Shown here piece by piece: positions 33,450 through 44,833 of a stretch of 64,000 nucleotides of DNA. This stretch comes from Clitopilus passeckerianus (taxonomy: Eukaryota > Basidiomycota > Agaricomycetes > Agaricales > Entolomataceae): assembly GCA_944990035.1 (NCBI GenBank), contig CALYLX010000079.1, positions 62,001 through 126,000 of the forward strand, given 5' to 3'. The notes beneath the pieces were generated by a model, which saw nothing but the letters and a program-made list of their open reading frames with translations, was not told the DNA's origin and did not search any database. Both the position numbers and the translations under genes were made by a program. Numbering within the stretch: position 1 is the first letter of the stretch; the number at the start of each line of letters is the position of its first letter.

Positions 33450-33479
33450 TCGCGAACCCCCAACTATAGTTAAAGTGCC
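33450..33479 (-). repeat. Right terminal inverted repeat
   Basis: Reverse complement begins GGCACTTTAACTATAGTTGG and matches the left repeat at 26 of 30 bases. An AT-rich stretch (AATTAATTAATTAATT) lies just inside. Confidence 0.9.
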
Positions 33480-33487
33480 TCTAGCTT
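33480..33487. repeat. 8-bp target-site duplication, right
   Basis: TCTAGCTT, identical to 20320-20327, directly after the right inverted repeat. Only 38 bp separate it from the ATG at 33526. Confidence 0.9.
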
Positions 33488-33525
33488 GACAAATTACTAC
33501 TACGCGTCGCGCTTTTGCTCTTACC

Positions 33526-35444
33526 ATGCCTGATTCAAAGGATAGCCACCTCGAACCATTCTGGATGTCCACCAATATTAAACGTATTGAGCCAGAATAT
33601 TATGTGTGCTGTTTTACCGTCACTTTAAGGTTTATTGGGTAAATTAGCTGCATAAGACTACTCGTTGTCTATGACGAAATATGGACGGGGTCCAATGAAG
33701 TGGCAAGTAATTAACATCGTAATTTGGCATTTCGTGTAATAATCATTTTCCGGCGGTTTGATCTGTGCCCCTTTGGCCCGCATCATTTCCAAGAGAACCA
33801 TGAGATACCTCCCTCAAAGGCTCAGAGCTGCCGCCTCCGCCCTGCATCGTCGCGTAAAGAGTTTCGTAACGCCGAGAACAGCAATCTGGCAAGTCTTACT
33901 GTCATTTTAAAACTGGACCACAGCGACTACGGCTTCAATTGCTTTGATTTACCACCATTCCCCCCGAAGGATGATCTCGGGACTAAATGGAAGGTTGCAC
34001 CGTGGACTGCACATCTCCGAATACCCAGCCGAATCCCTTCACATTCTATATCCGCGGGTTAGCCCTGGCCACAAACGCATTCTGTTCCCCTGCGAGTCAT
34101 ACATACATCAACGTCCATCCTACTATTCGCCGACCCGGTGCAAATGCTAGCAATCCTCCCCCAGCGGTGCTCAAGATGATCCTGCGGATGAGAGCCCTCC
34201 AATACCCTACGTATGGTATTTTGGACATGAGAATAATGACAGAGGTCCTCGAGTGTGGATTTGTCTGCAGGGGCATGGCTTGTGGCTCGAGAGACCTTCT
34301 TTGAACTCTTTGGACAATTTCGGGTGTGGCACATAAACGTCCGTGCTCATTCCGATTTTTTGGACGGTCACCCAGAACTCTTGACGCTCATTACCGCAGT
34401 CGACACTGAATTGTTCACTGCCACGTTTGCTACGAACGTCCCACCTAAGGATCCTTCGCGATGCCAATCTCGCGAGGCAATAGCTTCTATCATTACCCGC
34501 TCCCCGCGTAGAAAGACCTTACAAACAAGTCATTCGTTCATCCCGTTACTCAACACGGCTTTCACACGACTTTCCTTGCTCACTTCGCTGGCTGTGCACT
34601 TCCAGAGATGGTTTGATCCCCCTTGTACGAACTTCCACGAATTTTTTAGTATAATCAATAGCACCACAAGGCTAAAAAAGCTCCAACTCGTGTGTCTAGA
34701 ATACCTTATTGGTACTAAAAGGTATTCTTATGTTGGCTGCTCACAGATAACTATTAACTGGGTACGATGTTTCTAGTCATCAGGTACGTATGACGGCACC
34801 GTCGTATCTAGAAGTAGATCTGACTGCAGTCTCAGACTCAACCTCTAACTATCCAGCTCAAATCGTTGCATGTTGAGAGGTCTTGGATTCACGAACCGCT
34901 ACTGCTTGCGTTGATTTCCGGTCCCACCTGTCATCTTCGTAGTTTGAAGCTGGAGAACCTGGAGTCGAGTGGCATCTGCAATCGAGACCTGAGGACAGCA
35001 CTCTCCGTGATATCCCAATCTTTGGAGAAGTTATGGCTATGTGACTTCGACCTCGCTCCCGCCCTCGAATACCAAGAACGGCATGCTTTGGAAGTTGTTT
35101 TGCCGCAGATGGCTGTGCTGAGTGAATAACACGTTTGGAGGCAAGGGTTAAGCCCCTCCATCATTGCCGGAAAATCCCCGGGGGTGGGTTTCTCATGCAT
35201 GGTGGAAATTGTCGAGGTTGGGATTGGTATCATTTGGGACAATATGAGGCATATCAACTCACCGGATGCGATGTAAACGACTGGATGGACCGAAATCAGA
35301 ATGTACAGCGACGCCAATCTTTGTCTGTTTGACGTGGATGGGGTGCCAGTGTATATGTTGGCCAAGCAGGCGAACGATGTGGCTATACGTCGAGGTATCA
35401 AATTCACGTTTCCCAGAAATGACGACGGGCAGTGGAGGTTCTAG
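33526..35444 (+). pseudogene. F-box/LRR-like gene, copy A (degenerate)
   Basis: The possible first exon MPDSKDSHLEPFWMSTNIKR resembles the N-terminus of copy C at 46201 (W-x-S pattern and C..SVTM/C.FTVTL). Further segments: DYGFNCFDLPPFPP, the F-box-like PPAVLKMILRMRALQYPT, LLVARETFFELFGQF, then LRR-like SLKLENLESSGICNRDLR and HALEVVLPQMAVLSE, ending with LFDVDGVPVYMLAKQ at 35444. Several stops and frame changes interrupt the line, only some explainable by introns. F-box proteins recruit substrates to SCF ubiquitin ligases. The transposon sits 38 bp upstream of the first ATG. Confidence 0.5.
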
Positions 35445-35743
35445 AAGTTTCGTAACGTTGCGGTATGCTTGGGTACCAGTGTATATTTATGCTTCCATGA
35501 CCAACCCCTACATTATCCCGCCATCCCAGGATCGCTTGGATACCTACTTCGTTTGACTAGCTAGTTTCATCCGCTGGATCTTGTCCTTAGTCAACTTCAA
35601 ACACGCAAAGTTAAAGCGTTCGTCAAGCTCGACGTCCAACCGCGATGGGACGGTCCGAGTAAAAGGATAGAAGATGGTCTTGCAGATACTCTGGATATGA
35701 TCAGCCTTAAAACGACAGGTGATTAGACGGCCACGAACTCGCG

Positions 35744-37324
35744 TTGATGTTTTTGCTGACGAGATTACCTTTTTACTCCATGCTGGGAGTTAACGTAGAC
35801 GGCCACTCTTTTGGGTACTTCAAGTTGAGATTTACAGTCGCCTTCATTCTGAAAAGCTCAGGGGCGGCCCGACTTAAGCTCGAGATCTGCTCGAACTCTG
35901 TCTCCGATACCCCCAAGGCAAGCTATATAATTGCCTATGATTCCACATATCCGCTTTCCCCACACCAAAAATCTCTCCATGTAGTCCTCCAAGGAGCCGT
36001 TACACGCAGGAATGACTCCTTTGGTACACACATCCTTGAATTGATGCAGTCAAATATTACAGTTCATCTGCTTCCTTTCAACCAATATACTCGGAAACCA
36101 TGGACCAATCTCCCCAAAGAAATACTCCAAGCAATCGTTCGCTTCGTCTTTGAGCCAAATTTACGTTTCATCACAATATTTCATCACTCTGGCATGCGTA
36201 CTCTCCTGAACTATATGCTGATTTCCAAGGCATGGGTGTCAACCCTGGAGATTCTCTATGACCAGCCCGGATACAATCACTACATAGCGAAGCCGACAAT
36301 GCTATTGCGCTACATGGACCAGAACTCAACTCAAAGTACTTTGGTGACTCGAATGACCTTTAAGCATTTCTTAGAAAAGACAGACCTCGCTGCTGACTGG
36401 CATCTGGGTAAGGCTATCAATTTCTAGCTACCCAATTTAAGCTGATAGTACCACTCCCGATCGAAAGCCGAACTAGGAGCTTTTCGTCCTATTATATTCC
36501 GTAGTCCGCATCTTCGCGAGATGTGGTTGTCCTTCTTCCTTTTGAAAGAGCTTGGTTTATTGCTTTCAAGACAAGCAACCCTGGAGTCCCTCCATATCAT
36601 TTCAAGTTCTTCTTCACCCGGAATCCTCGACATCAGCGGGCCGAAGCTAGCCCAAGTCCTGCTCCATCTTAAGGATTGCCAAAGATCAAATCACTTGAGG
36701 TCAGTGGTTGGGGTATTACTGGGCAAGAATCGGAGGGCAGGTGAGTGGCAGAAGAGGCAAAGCGTGTCAATTATATGTTAACGACTTCACATCAACTAGC
36801 TTGAACATTGAGGACCAAATCCAACTCACCTCGTTGAGCCTCAGCACAGGTAAAACATCTGCCGACTGCTTGTTGCGATTACTCAACGGATGGGGAAACT
36901 GGCTACAAAACCTGGCGCTTGAAAAAGTGTACGCCCTGGGAGAAATGACCTCAGCTACATTATTCGCGAGACCTTAGTGAAGCTGCGTCTCATAGACATC
37001 CACTTTTCGTCCCCCATAGACGCAGGAGAAACACATGCAATTGACGCCATCCTACCCCAAATGACACATTTGGGGAGGCTCGCGGTCCAGGGCACATTGT
37101 GCTCACTGCGGGCCATAGCCGGGAAAACAATGTTTCCATGTACTGCTCGCAAAAAATCACTAGTCCTCTATAGCCCGCCGATTGAAATCTTCATCCTCGC
37201 GGAAGAAGGGAAGGCATTACTACAGGCGTTGGAGGTGACTGAATGGCGCACCATCACATTCATGGTCTCGAAGAGCGGGCTTCGCAGCAAGCCGGTACCG
37301 GAGGAAACGAGGCCGATATTTTAA
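35744..37324 (+). pseudogene. F-box/LRR-like gene, copy B
   Basis: The first exon runs to about 36409: a beta-rich N-terminal region (YFKLRFTVAFILKSSG), then F-box-like NLPKEILQAIVRFVFEPN and MLISKAWVSTLEIL. A GTAAGG donor at 36410 could remove the stop at 36425. Later exons carry LESLHIISSSSSPGILDISG and LRLIDIHFSSP, then HAIDAILPQMTHLG, the same motif as in copies A and C, ending in ...EETRPIF at 37324. One junction near 36960 needs an extra frame change, so this is either an unrecognised splice or a broken gene. It is the most intact of the three copies. Confidence 0.5.
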
Positions 37325-37576
37325 AAAGGCCGCGAGATTGCACATCGTCGAGGTTTTCAGCTGCATTCACAGGTTTTTGCAGGCTGAAATTGCATCGCCG
37401 TATCTTTCCGTATCTCTTCTCCCTTAGTACTCGTATCGTTTCACGAAACCCTTCAATTCCTCGTATTAGTTTATCTCTGAAAACCCAAAGTTGTAACTCC
37501 TGCATCTAGTGCAAATGTATGCAAAAGAATGGTTCCTCAACACGTCAAAATCCACAAACTCCCTCGAACCACAGAA

Positions 37577-39926
37577 TTAGCATCCGGCGGGAACATCGAA
37601 ATTGTTCTTGAAGTCAGCTCCAGCATTCAATCCCAAACCACGGCTAGCAAAAGCCTTGAACAATATGCACTTATTGGCTCCATTGAATCGGTTCTCATCA
37701 GCTTGAATCCAAGCGTCACGCGCATCGATGACTGTAGGTGCAAATAATTCCAGTCAGCCCACCGAGTAAAAGGGAAGAAGGATCGGAAGCAGTGACTTAC
37801 AGGTAGGGTTGCAGGGCTGCAACAGCAGGGCGTCGATGAAGAGGTGCATGAACACGACGTTGCCCTCCTCTGTATCAGGGTTCGTCAGCGCCTGGTTGGA
37901 GAAGCCACGTTCCGCAACGAGCTCAGCGTAGACATTGTGCAACATATTCGCCCAAATCTCGCCGATAGCATGAACCTCATTGAGCCTAGCAACGTCCGCG
38001 AATGTGAGAGGGTTGGTTTCCCTATTCGACGTCGATCAGCTTAAGCCTCTAAAATAGGTGGAAGGGAAGAACGTACGCATCCGTTGAGTAGGGGGCAGAC
38101 CTGATGCCCTTCGCGTTCTCGGTGACATACTGGCCGACGACGAAATCGTTGACAGTCGCTGACTTCTGCTGGACCCACTCAGCCATCGCATCCGACCATC
38201 CTTCGCCCATACCGCCTGCTTCGACAGTTTGGAGGCACCTGCCAGATCCGCCGCCGGTCATGCGGCTGGTAATACCGTGGGTCATCTCGTGTACGATGAT
38301 GTCGTTCTCCATAGCACCGTCTTTGCGTGGCTTTAGGCAGAGGTCAGCACAGGAGTCTCAGATGGAGAAGAAAGAGTGAACGAACGTTCGTCAAATCCCA
38401 GATGAACATTCTGCAAACACCAGATTGGCCACTAAAATCATCAATCCACATCAACACCATTCATCTCCAAACGAGCCAAAATAAAAGCCTACTCAGGCGG
38501 TGTCGCGAAATTCGCATTATTCAACCCACTCGCATCCTGCACCGAAACAAGCACACTATCCCCCTCCGCTCCTCCATTCCCGAAATTCGAATCCTGGAAA
38601 TTAAACGTCTTCTCCGTGAACCCATATCGATACGCGATATCATGAACCGTATTCGCGATATAGAAGGCATTCGTCAGGGAGGCTTGGATGTTGGATTCAC
38701 GGGTCGGGTCGAAGGAGTCGTCGTATTCGGTGTTGAAGTTCTGGCTGGCGGAGGTTTCCTGGGCCGTGGTACCCCTGCCGACGAAGGCTGCTGCGTTGTT
38801 GCCACTAGAAGGAAGGAGGGGGTGGTTAGCTGGAAGAGGCGAGAGGGAGAGAGGAGAAAGGAGTACAGGGTCTCATTGGTAGTATCCTTTCCATCGCTAT
38901 GCCAGCCAAAGGGGGAAGCCTTCAAATCCTGAGGGTCGGTCAAAGTCTCGACGCCCTCATCGAAGATCTGCTTCGTGATAGGGAGGACGGTGTACTAGAA
39001 CCAAACACATGTATCAGCCAGCGACTTGAAGGGAACAAGATATGGAGACTCACCGAAGCATGCGAAACAAAATCAGTAACAGAGAGCAGCTTCCCGGTAT
39101 GCGCACAAGCATAGGCCTCAAACCACGTTCCTTCAGTCTCGTTCCGGATCTGGACAACATGAACGAGGGAGACGGAGCCGTCTTCACGGGCGAGGTATTC
39201 CACGCTTGGGGTGTGGTTGTTGAAGTTACCGCCAAGCTGTTCCTCAATGGAGGGGAGGATAGAAGCGAGGGAGCGGCTCGGCTTGGAATCTGCAATCTTG
39301 GCTGGGGGGAGGAAAGAGTTGAGTTAGACAAGGTTAGAGGGTTGGGAATATGACGACGTACAGGTATTGACGAAGGAAGAACCATAGGAAACGACTTTCC
39401 CGTTGTTCCATGCGATGTTGGCTACAGCGTTGACGAAAGGTACGCCGTCCTAACAAATATCAGGTTAGGTTACACATAAATAGTAGAAGTCCAAGAAGGA
39501 AGACTTACATGGGTCTGCCTGACATACGCAAACTTGCTCTTCCCATCGATCAATCCTGACCTATACCCGACCTTGGTAGGATCCAATCCCAGCTCGGTTT
39601 CCATGAATGAGATTGCAGAATCATTGATGGCGGGTGTAGCAATGAGGGAGTTGACAGTAGGTGCCTTTTGAGCTATGCCGTTTGCACCGAAAGTCTTTGG
39701 GACATCACAATTAGTTTCAAGAAGAGAGGGAAACGAGGCCCAAAAATCGTACCTTGAAAGTAGTCTTGGGGTGATAAGTCGAAACCGTAAGTTGGCTGCG
39801 CCCGACATGTCGGACACGGTGGGTTGCATGCCTTGAATGGATAGGCCAAGGAGCAGCTTGGACAGCAAGAAGGTTCGATATCGCGATTGCGATGAACGTA
39901 AGGAATGCGGGGGTGAAAACTGCCAT
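37577..39926 (-). CDS. Fungalysin extracellular metallopeptidase (M36), copy B
   Basis: Starts at ATG 39926 with a signal peptide (MAVFTPAFLTFIAIAISNLLA) and ends at TAA 37577-37579 (NNFDVPAGC). The FTP propeptide includes TYHPKTTFK and KIADSKPSRSL. The catalytic zinc motif is HEMTH near 38280-38290, followed by GITSRMTGG and [10 protein letters not shown]. The C-terminus has [44 protein letters not shown] and [13 protein letters not shown]. The exon plan matches copy A, showing an old duplication; the motif differs (HEMTH versus HEHTH). Secreted protease, all active-site residues present. No symbol assigned. Confidence 0.93.
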
Positions 39927-41232
39927 TCTTGCGCTTGACCTCGTAGTTCTTTACTTTGCAACGGTTCTTGCCCGGTTCGATTCAACCCGTGATAAAAATA
40001 ATGAATAAAGTAGAATCCAAAGAATGTATTAGAAGATCGGAGGCACAACACGCAGTGAAGTGCAAAGCCGACGAAGAAGCAGAGAATGAAAGGGAAAGAA
40101 AGACGGAGGAGTCTTGGAAGAGAAAAGGAAGGGTGTGGTGAAGGAGGAACAGGAAACCCTGCTTTTTGAGTCCGCCATCGCTTTTATTGACAACGAGCAC
40201 TTGGACAATGCTAAGCCAATACGGCATAATCATTCCGGCCATGCTACGAAGGCTTGGCAGCACCCGGAGAAAAAATCGGAAAATACAATACAAATCGAGG
40301 AGGAACGGTGATGCGGGCGGCTCAAAGGAACAATAAAAGCTTTCAACGCGATCGAGTGGCCCGTTCTGAGTGTCTTTGTACGTTCTCAGCGGCCTTGGAC
40401 TTGCCAACTGTCAGAGTTTTCCAAGAGTTCAAGCAAGATTCTGTTTATGGGACCATGATGATGGTTAAAAGCCAAGGAGATGTAGAACGCATTTCGTAGC
40501 AATTACCCAAAGTACTGGTCGGCAGCTATGGGGATGGTGGTTGAGGAACAAGGTCGCGTGGCTTTGTGGCAGGATCAATCATTGATCCGGTTGCTGATCG
40601 GTTAGATCTCCGCAGTCGATTGATTTCCGCTCTCCGCCCCCGCACTTGCAGGCCTCCTTTGTCGATGTTCGTCATTGTCATTGGTCAAACATACCCTCAA
40701 GAGTCAAAGTATTAGAGGAATTGACGCAGAATAATAGATTTTCGGTCTCACAGCTGAACCTTTTCTGGGCCCAACATCCCATTCAGTGCAACTATCTTAC
40801 AGATAACCCCAATATCGAAGCGAGAATCCCACTTTGTCGTTGGAGAGACATTTGTGAATTCCAATGGACGATACTCTGCTCAATGGTACGATATCATACG
40901 CAATAGAGTGGCAATGTCTTATCAGATAACGGCATGCCCTTTCATCTCCGGTATCCGCGCCGATCCGTTCGGCTACAGAACCTTCGAAAAACACGCTGAA
41001 CAGGCCTAGACTCAACCTTCGATGTTGGTCGCTGCCAACGCTTTCTCCCACAGATCCATCCAATTCACCGTTCCAGTACTTCTCTGAACCTACCTGGCTT
41101 TCGAGAACATCTTGTCAACGCGTCGTTAACGCAGACTCTTGGTTCTGTGACTCACTTCGACGCAACCAGTGACCCAGGGCTTTGTGTTAGCAACTGTAAC
41201 TTGCTGAGATCCGGCGACCTCGTGAACAAGCC
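39927..41232. other. Intergenic, nothing recognised
   Basis: 1.3 kb between the start of fungalysin B and the start of NF-YB, which diverge. Open frames here have low-complexity or no recognisable content. It probably holds both promoters. Confidence 0.5.
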
Positions 41233-41840
41233 ATGTCTGAACTTCCACCGATCCATCCTGCCCAGTCAGGGTCTGTAGATGTCAGTACAACACCTCCGGA
41301 GGCGCCAGAACCAGCGCCGATAACGGAGCAAGAAGTCGGTGAATACAGAGAACAGGATCGGTTTCTTCCAGTGCGTTCACTTCCCTAACCTATTTCTCTC
41401 ATCGTTCACTCAAACAAGTTATTATTTTTGTTGTTATAGATTGCGAATGTAGCAAGAATAATGAAATCCTCAGTTCCGCCCACCGCAAAAATCGCCAAAG
41501 ACGCAAAAGAATGTGTCCAAGAATGTGTCTCCGAATTCATCTCCTTTATCACCTCCGAAGCAGCCGAGAAATGTCAACTCGAGAAAAGGAAGACTATAGG
41601 TGGAGAAGATATCCTTTATGCTATGTCCACGTTGGGGTTCGAGAATTACGCGGAGACGCTCAAGATTCATTTGGCGAAATTGAGACAGGTGAGTTGCGTT
41701 TACTTGCTTTTAGGATGGGGATGGTGGGGAGATGATGAATATGGCTGAAATTGTAGGAACAGAATGGAGGATCTGCGGCTGTCGCTGCTGCTGGCTCGTC
41801 GTCGTCAAGGGGAGATATGCATGGGCTCGAAGAGGAGTGA
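41233..41840 (+). CDS. HAP3: CCAAT-binding factor subunit NF-YB / HAP3
   Basis: Three exons: 41233-41370, 41440-41688 and 41757-41840, giving 156 residues. After an acidic proline-rich start ([14 protein letters not shown]) and YREQDRFLP comes the complete histone-fold core: [52 protein letters not shown] and [12 protein letters not shown]. This is the conserved B-subunit signature. With NF-YC it forms an H2A/H2B-like dimer that joins NF-YA to bind CCAAT in the nucleus. The C-terminal tail is Ala/Ser-rich. The first intron sits inside the motif (FLP | IANV). It converges on the F-box gene, 207 bp between stops. Confidence 0.95.
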
Positions 41841-42047
41841 GGGTTGTAGAAGTTCGAGGAGGCGTAAAGAGAGCTGGTTCCTTGCAAAGCAGAAGAGAAA
41901 ATAAATTGTACACTACCTATTTAACCATCCACTCTTTCGGATTTGTACCACCTTCAGCTCATCATAATGGAATGTCAATGTAATTCAATTCCTCATTATT
42001 GTTGTCCTCTACATATCCGAATATCCATCCGAGTTCTGTCTGGTGCT

Positions 42048-44171
42048 CTACACCTTAACCCTCCTAACCTCCCATCGAACCTTCTCCTTCTCCGCCCCCG
42101 CTGGCCAACCCGGGCCATGTCCATGTCCAGCACTCCCATCTCTATCCCTAACAAGCACAACCACCTTCCCACCACCATACGCGCCTCCCTCCCCACTCCC
42201 AGCCTCCCAATGATCCACCCTCCTCAACTTCGGGCACTTCCATGCCAACACCGCCGCAACCTCGTCATTCTTCCTAATTCTACTCCTATCCGCCATGGAT
42301 ATATTCGTGTTCGTCGCTGTGACGCCAGGCTGTGCAGCGAGTGGAGAGACTTCGTAGAAGAACTTGATACCGTGGAAAGTCGTAAGATCGGGTAGGGAGG
42401 ACAAGAGGGTCGCCCATTCGAGGGTATTGAACGCCGTTCCTGTCGCTGCGCCTGCTCCTGCCACGGCTCCCTGGTATTCCCTGGTGAGGGAACTCCCAGA
42501 TTTCCGGCCTACGTCGAACCAGGTCAAGCCGGGTGCACATTCTACCACCCTTCTGATATCCTCCATCTCGTTCCACCCCGTTAAGTCGATCCTCTTGATG
42601 CTCCGGGAGGAGTTACGGAGGTTGGCTAGGAACTCCAGATCTGAAGATGTTCGGTTTGACGTCGAGTGTCCAGAGAGCCTGAATCCTTTCAGGGTTTCTA
42701 GAGGCCTTGGGGTATCACAAGGACATCCAAGGACAGCGTTCATAACGTCCCTGTTCGCCTGGAGTTCCTTCAGACGAGGTAAGGTGTTCGGTGCCAACAC
42801 CAGCCCCGAGTGTCCTCCTTGTGCTTGTCCAGCACCTCCACCGGTGCCGATCCCCAAATCGAGGTGGAGTACCTCCAAGCCCGAATGGGCACCCAAGAAC
42901 CCGACGGCTGAATCAAATCCTCCAGCAGGTGAGCACCTGAGATTCGTCAACGTCAGCACCGTCAGATTGGGCCAGCGGCCTGAAAGGAGGAGGTCGTCTG
43001 CTTGCGGCCTGAGCGCTGGCCCACCACCGACGACGTGTGGTGTGTTGAGGTGGGAGGTGTGAGAAGCACGGGGGTGTTTGTATGTGATCTCGAGAGATTG
43101 GAGGTTGGGGCAGTGGTTGAGGATGTTGGAGATACGGGAGAGCGTGGGTTGCTTGGAGGAGCCGTAGATGTGCGGTGTCGAGCACATGGAGATGGTTGTC
43201 ATTCCTGGGAGCTGTGTGCACCGCGAAGACGGTGGGTTAGTACAGGAATTGCAGAAAGTCGGGCAGGGAAGACTTACAACAACGGGTTTACGCCGAGACT
43301 TGCTAGCGGACTCGACTCCAGTTGAATCTGCAAGCGCAGAAAAGACGAGATTATCGTTGATCTCGACTTCGTTTAGTGAATGGCACTTGAGGAGGGTTGG
43401 CCAGACATTGTCGATTGAGATAGGGGAATGGTTGCAGGACCATGAGAATGAGCTCAGTGCGGTCATCTTGTGCAATGCAGACACGAGATATCTTTCTTGC
43501 TTGTCATGCAATGCCAGCTCGTCATCTGTCGACTCCAGGTCGGTATCCGAGACCAAAATCCCAGGAGGGACAATCTCTGCCTCAGAGGTTGACCGCTCAT
43601 CGAGGATCTCCAACCGTCTGACGTTCTTCGCGAGCGAACGATACACGACCAAGTGGTTCCATACGCTTATCGACGACACGCGACACCGGATATGGCGATA
43701 ATTAAAGTGCCTCGGGAAAATAACATCGTACATCCGATGACACGAAAGAGCCAGGGAGAGCAAGTCGCGTCTGGAGGGGATATGGAAGATGATAGTGTCG
43801 AGGATTTCAGTCGGTTGACGCGTGATTGAGCGTCTGGACGCTGTTAGTCCGACGAAGGGCTCCACGATGGAGAGGAGGTGTAGGGAGAGCTTGTGCTCAT
43901 CCGGTGTGAACTTGAATTGACATCCTCCAATCCGAGAGGGTAGAGACCCGAGGAGCTTGATGAGGGTATTGAACGCGAAAAATGGGTCTGTGCGGTCGTA
44001 GGAGTTTAGGTTGGTGTCGACTAACGCGACTGGCTTCCGGTTGGCGTTTCGCGCTTTTGAGTCCTTGTGTATGAGGCTGGAAGGAGTTGTTCGCTGGCTA
44101 TAAGAGTCCTTTGAGGTTATGACAGCCTTGGCTTTGGCCTTAGAGGACCTGGCCTGCGAAGCGAGGGGCAT
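42048..44171 (-). CDS. F-box domain protein (large)
   Basis: Open from ATG 44171 to the stop 42048-42050. A basic N-terminus (MPLASQARSSKAKAKAV) precedes the F-box at about residues 115-155 (RQPTEILDTIIFHIPSRRDL, LALSCHRMYDVIFPRHF). Degenerate leucine-rich segments follow (LQSLEITYKHPR, NLTVLTLTNLRC, GLEVLHLDLGIG, LKGFRLSGHS). The codons GTAAGT...CACACAG near 43210-43276 look like a 66-nt in-frame intron, so the protein is probably about 685 residues. Likely a substrate receptor of an SCF ubiquitin ligase; the target is unknown. Confidence 0.75.
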   Translation of the reverse strand: MPLASQARSSKAKAKAVITSKDSYSQRTTPSSLIHKDSKARNANRKPVALVDTNLNSYDRTDPFFAFNTLIKLLGSLPSRIGGCQFKFTPDEHKLSLHLLSIVEPFVGLTASRRSITRQPTEILDTIIFHIPSRRDLLSLALSCHRMYDVIFPRHFNYRHIRCRVSSISVWNHLVVYRSLAKNVRRLEILDERSTSEAEIVPPGILVSDTDLESTDDELALHDKQERYLVSALHKMTALSSFSWSCNHSPISIDNVWPTLLKCHSLNEVEINDNLVFSALADSTGVESASKSRRKPVVVSLPCPTFCNSCTNPPSSRCTQLPGMTTISMCSTPHIYGSSKQPTLSRISNILNHCPNLQSLEITYKHPRASHTSHLNTPHVVGGGPALRPQADDLLLSGRWPNLTVLTLTNLRCSPAGGFDSAVGFLGAHSGLEVLHLDLGIGTGGGAGQAQGGHSGLVLAPNTLPRLKELQANRDVMNAVLGCPCDTPRPLETLKGFRLSGHSTSNRTSSDLEFLANLRNSSRSIKRIDLTGWNEMEDIRRVVECAPGLTWFDVGRKSGSSLTREYQGAVAGAGAATGTAFNTLEWATLLSSLPDLTTFHGIKFFYEVSPLAAQPGVTATNTNISMADRSRIRKNDEVAAVLAWKCPKLRRVDHWEAGSGEGGAYGGGKVVVLVRDRDGSAGHGHGPGWPAGAEKEKVRWEVRRVKV

Positions 44172-44833
44172 GATGGCGGGATATCAGAAGCCAGACGGGC
44201 GGGCATTTGTTGGGTTGTTTTTGAACTGACGGGGACCGTATCAAGGGTCTCTGGACTTGTCTTCTGACCACAGCAGTTGCACAGCATGCCGAACAGGATC
44301 AAGAGACCCTGGCAAAAGATTCGCTTGCGTCGTGAGAACCGGTCCGCGTGTCTGTCACGGTCAGATGAACGACCTGGGCACACACAGAGCTGGGTTTCCT
44401 TCTTCTCCGCGCGTTACTGGCTCGATCTTCTCGTTTCTGTTGGCTTGTGTTGGCTGAAGTCTGGACACCTTGTTACCGAAAATTAAGCAGACCTTGTAGG
44501 CTGAGTTTGGAAGTGCATCTACCCGTTGATTATTATCAACTCAGCCTCGTTTCCCGCACTGGTCTATACCGCACAATCAACTCACTTGCTAACGTTATAG
44601 ATAATCGAAGATCTGCACTTTGAGCCTTCAAAGAAGCGTCTCGAATTCCTTGACAGTTTCTGTCCAATGCCATGAACTCGAGAAGCACGTCATCCGCGGG
44701 TCAGCGTCATCCCAAGCCAACACGTTTCAATGCAAACAAAGGCAACTTTCCACGCCGACTTTCGATTTTGAATTGCATAAAAACTGGGTGACCTCTTATC
44801 TTCTTATCTACAACCAGGCGAACGAGACGAACT
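44172..44833. promoter_or_regulatory. Divergent intergenic region, F-box / membrane protein
   Basis: 662 bp between two divergent starts. A possible untranslated exon of the downstream gene cannot be excluded. No clear element seen. Confidence 0.4.

Larger units (their letters stand above)
20328..33479 (+). mobile_element. DNA transposon with 30-bp TIRs and 8-bp TSD, interrupted by an LTR retrotransposon
   Basis: The ends GGCACTTTAACTAT.../...ATAGTTAAAGTGCC form inverted repeats matching at 26 of 30 positions, bounded by the perfect 8-bp duplication TCTAGCTT. Total length is 13,152 bp, or about 5.9 kb without the nested retroelement and its extra 5-bp duplication. The only recognisable gene is the large plus-strand gene starting near 20431 (AT-hook, Cys-rich region, DEDDy exonuclease, C-terminal zinc cluster). 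8-bp duplications are known for hAT and KDZ elements, but I see no motif of those transposases. The element inserted between EXO70 and an F-box-like gene. Confidence 0.85.

Noticed and set aside
20328..33479. Classifying the outer element as KDZ or hAT from the 8-bp duplication
   Set aside because: The duplication length fits, but no KDZ CxC cluster or hAT catalytic block is recognisable; the visible catalytic-like residues are DEDDy exonuclease motifs.
42364..43062. Plus-strand open frame of 232 codons
   Set aside because: Antisense shadow of the large F-box gene; serine/proline-rich by complement and no splice signals.
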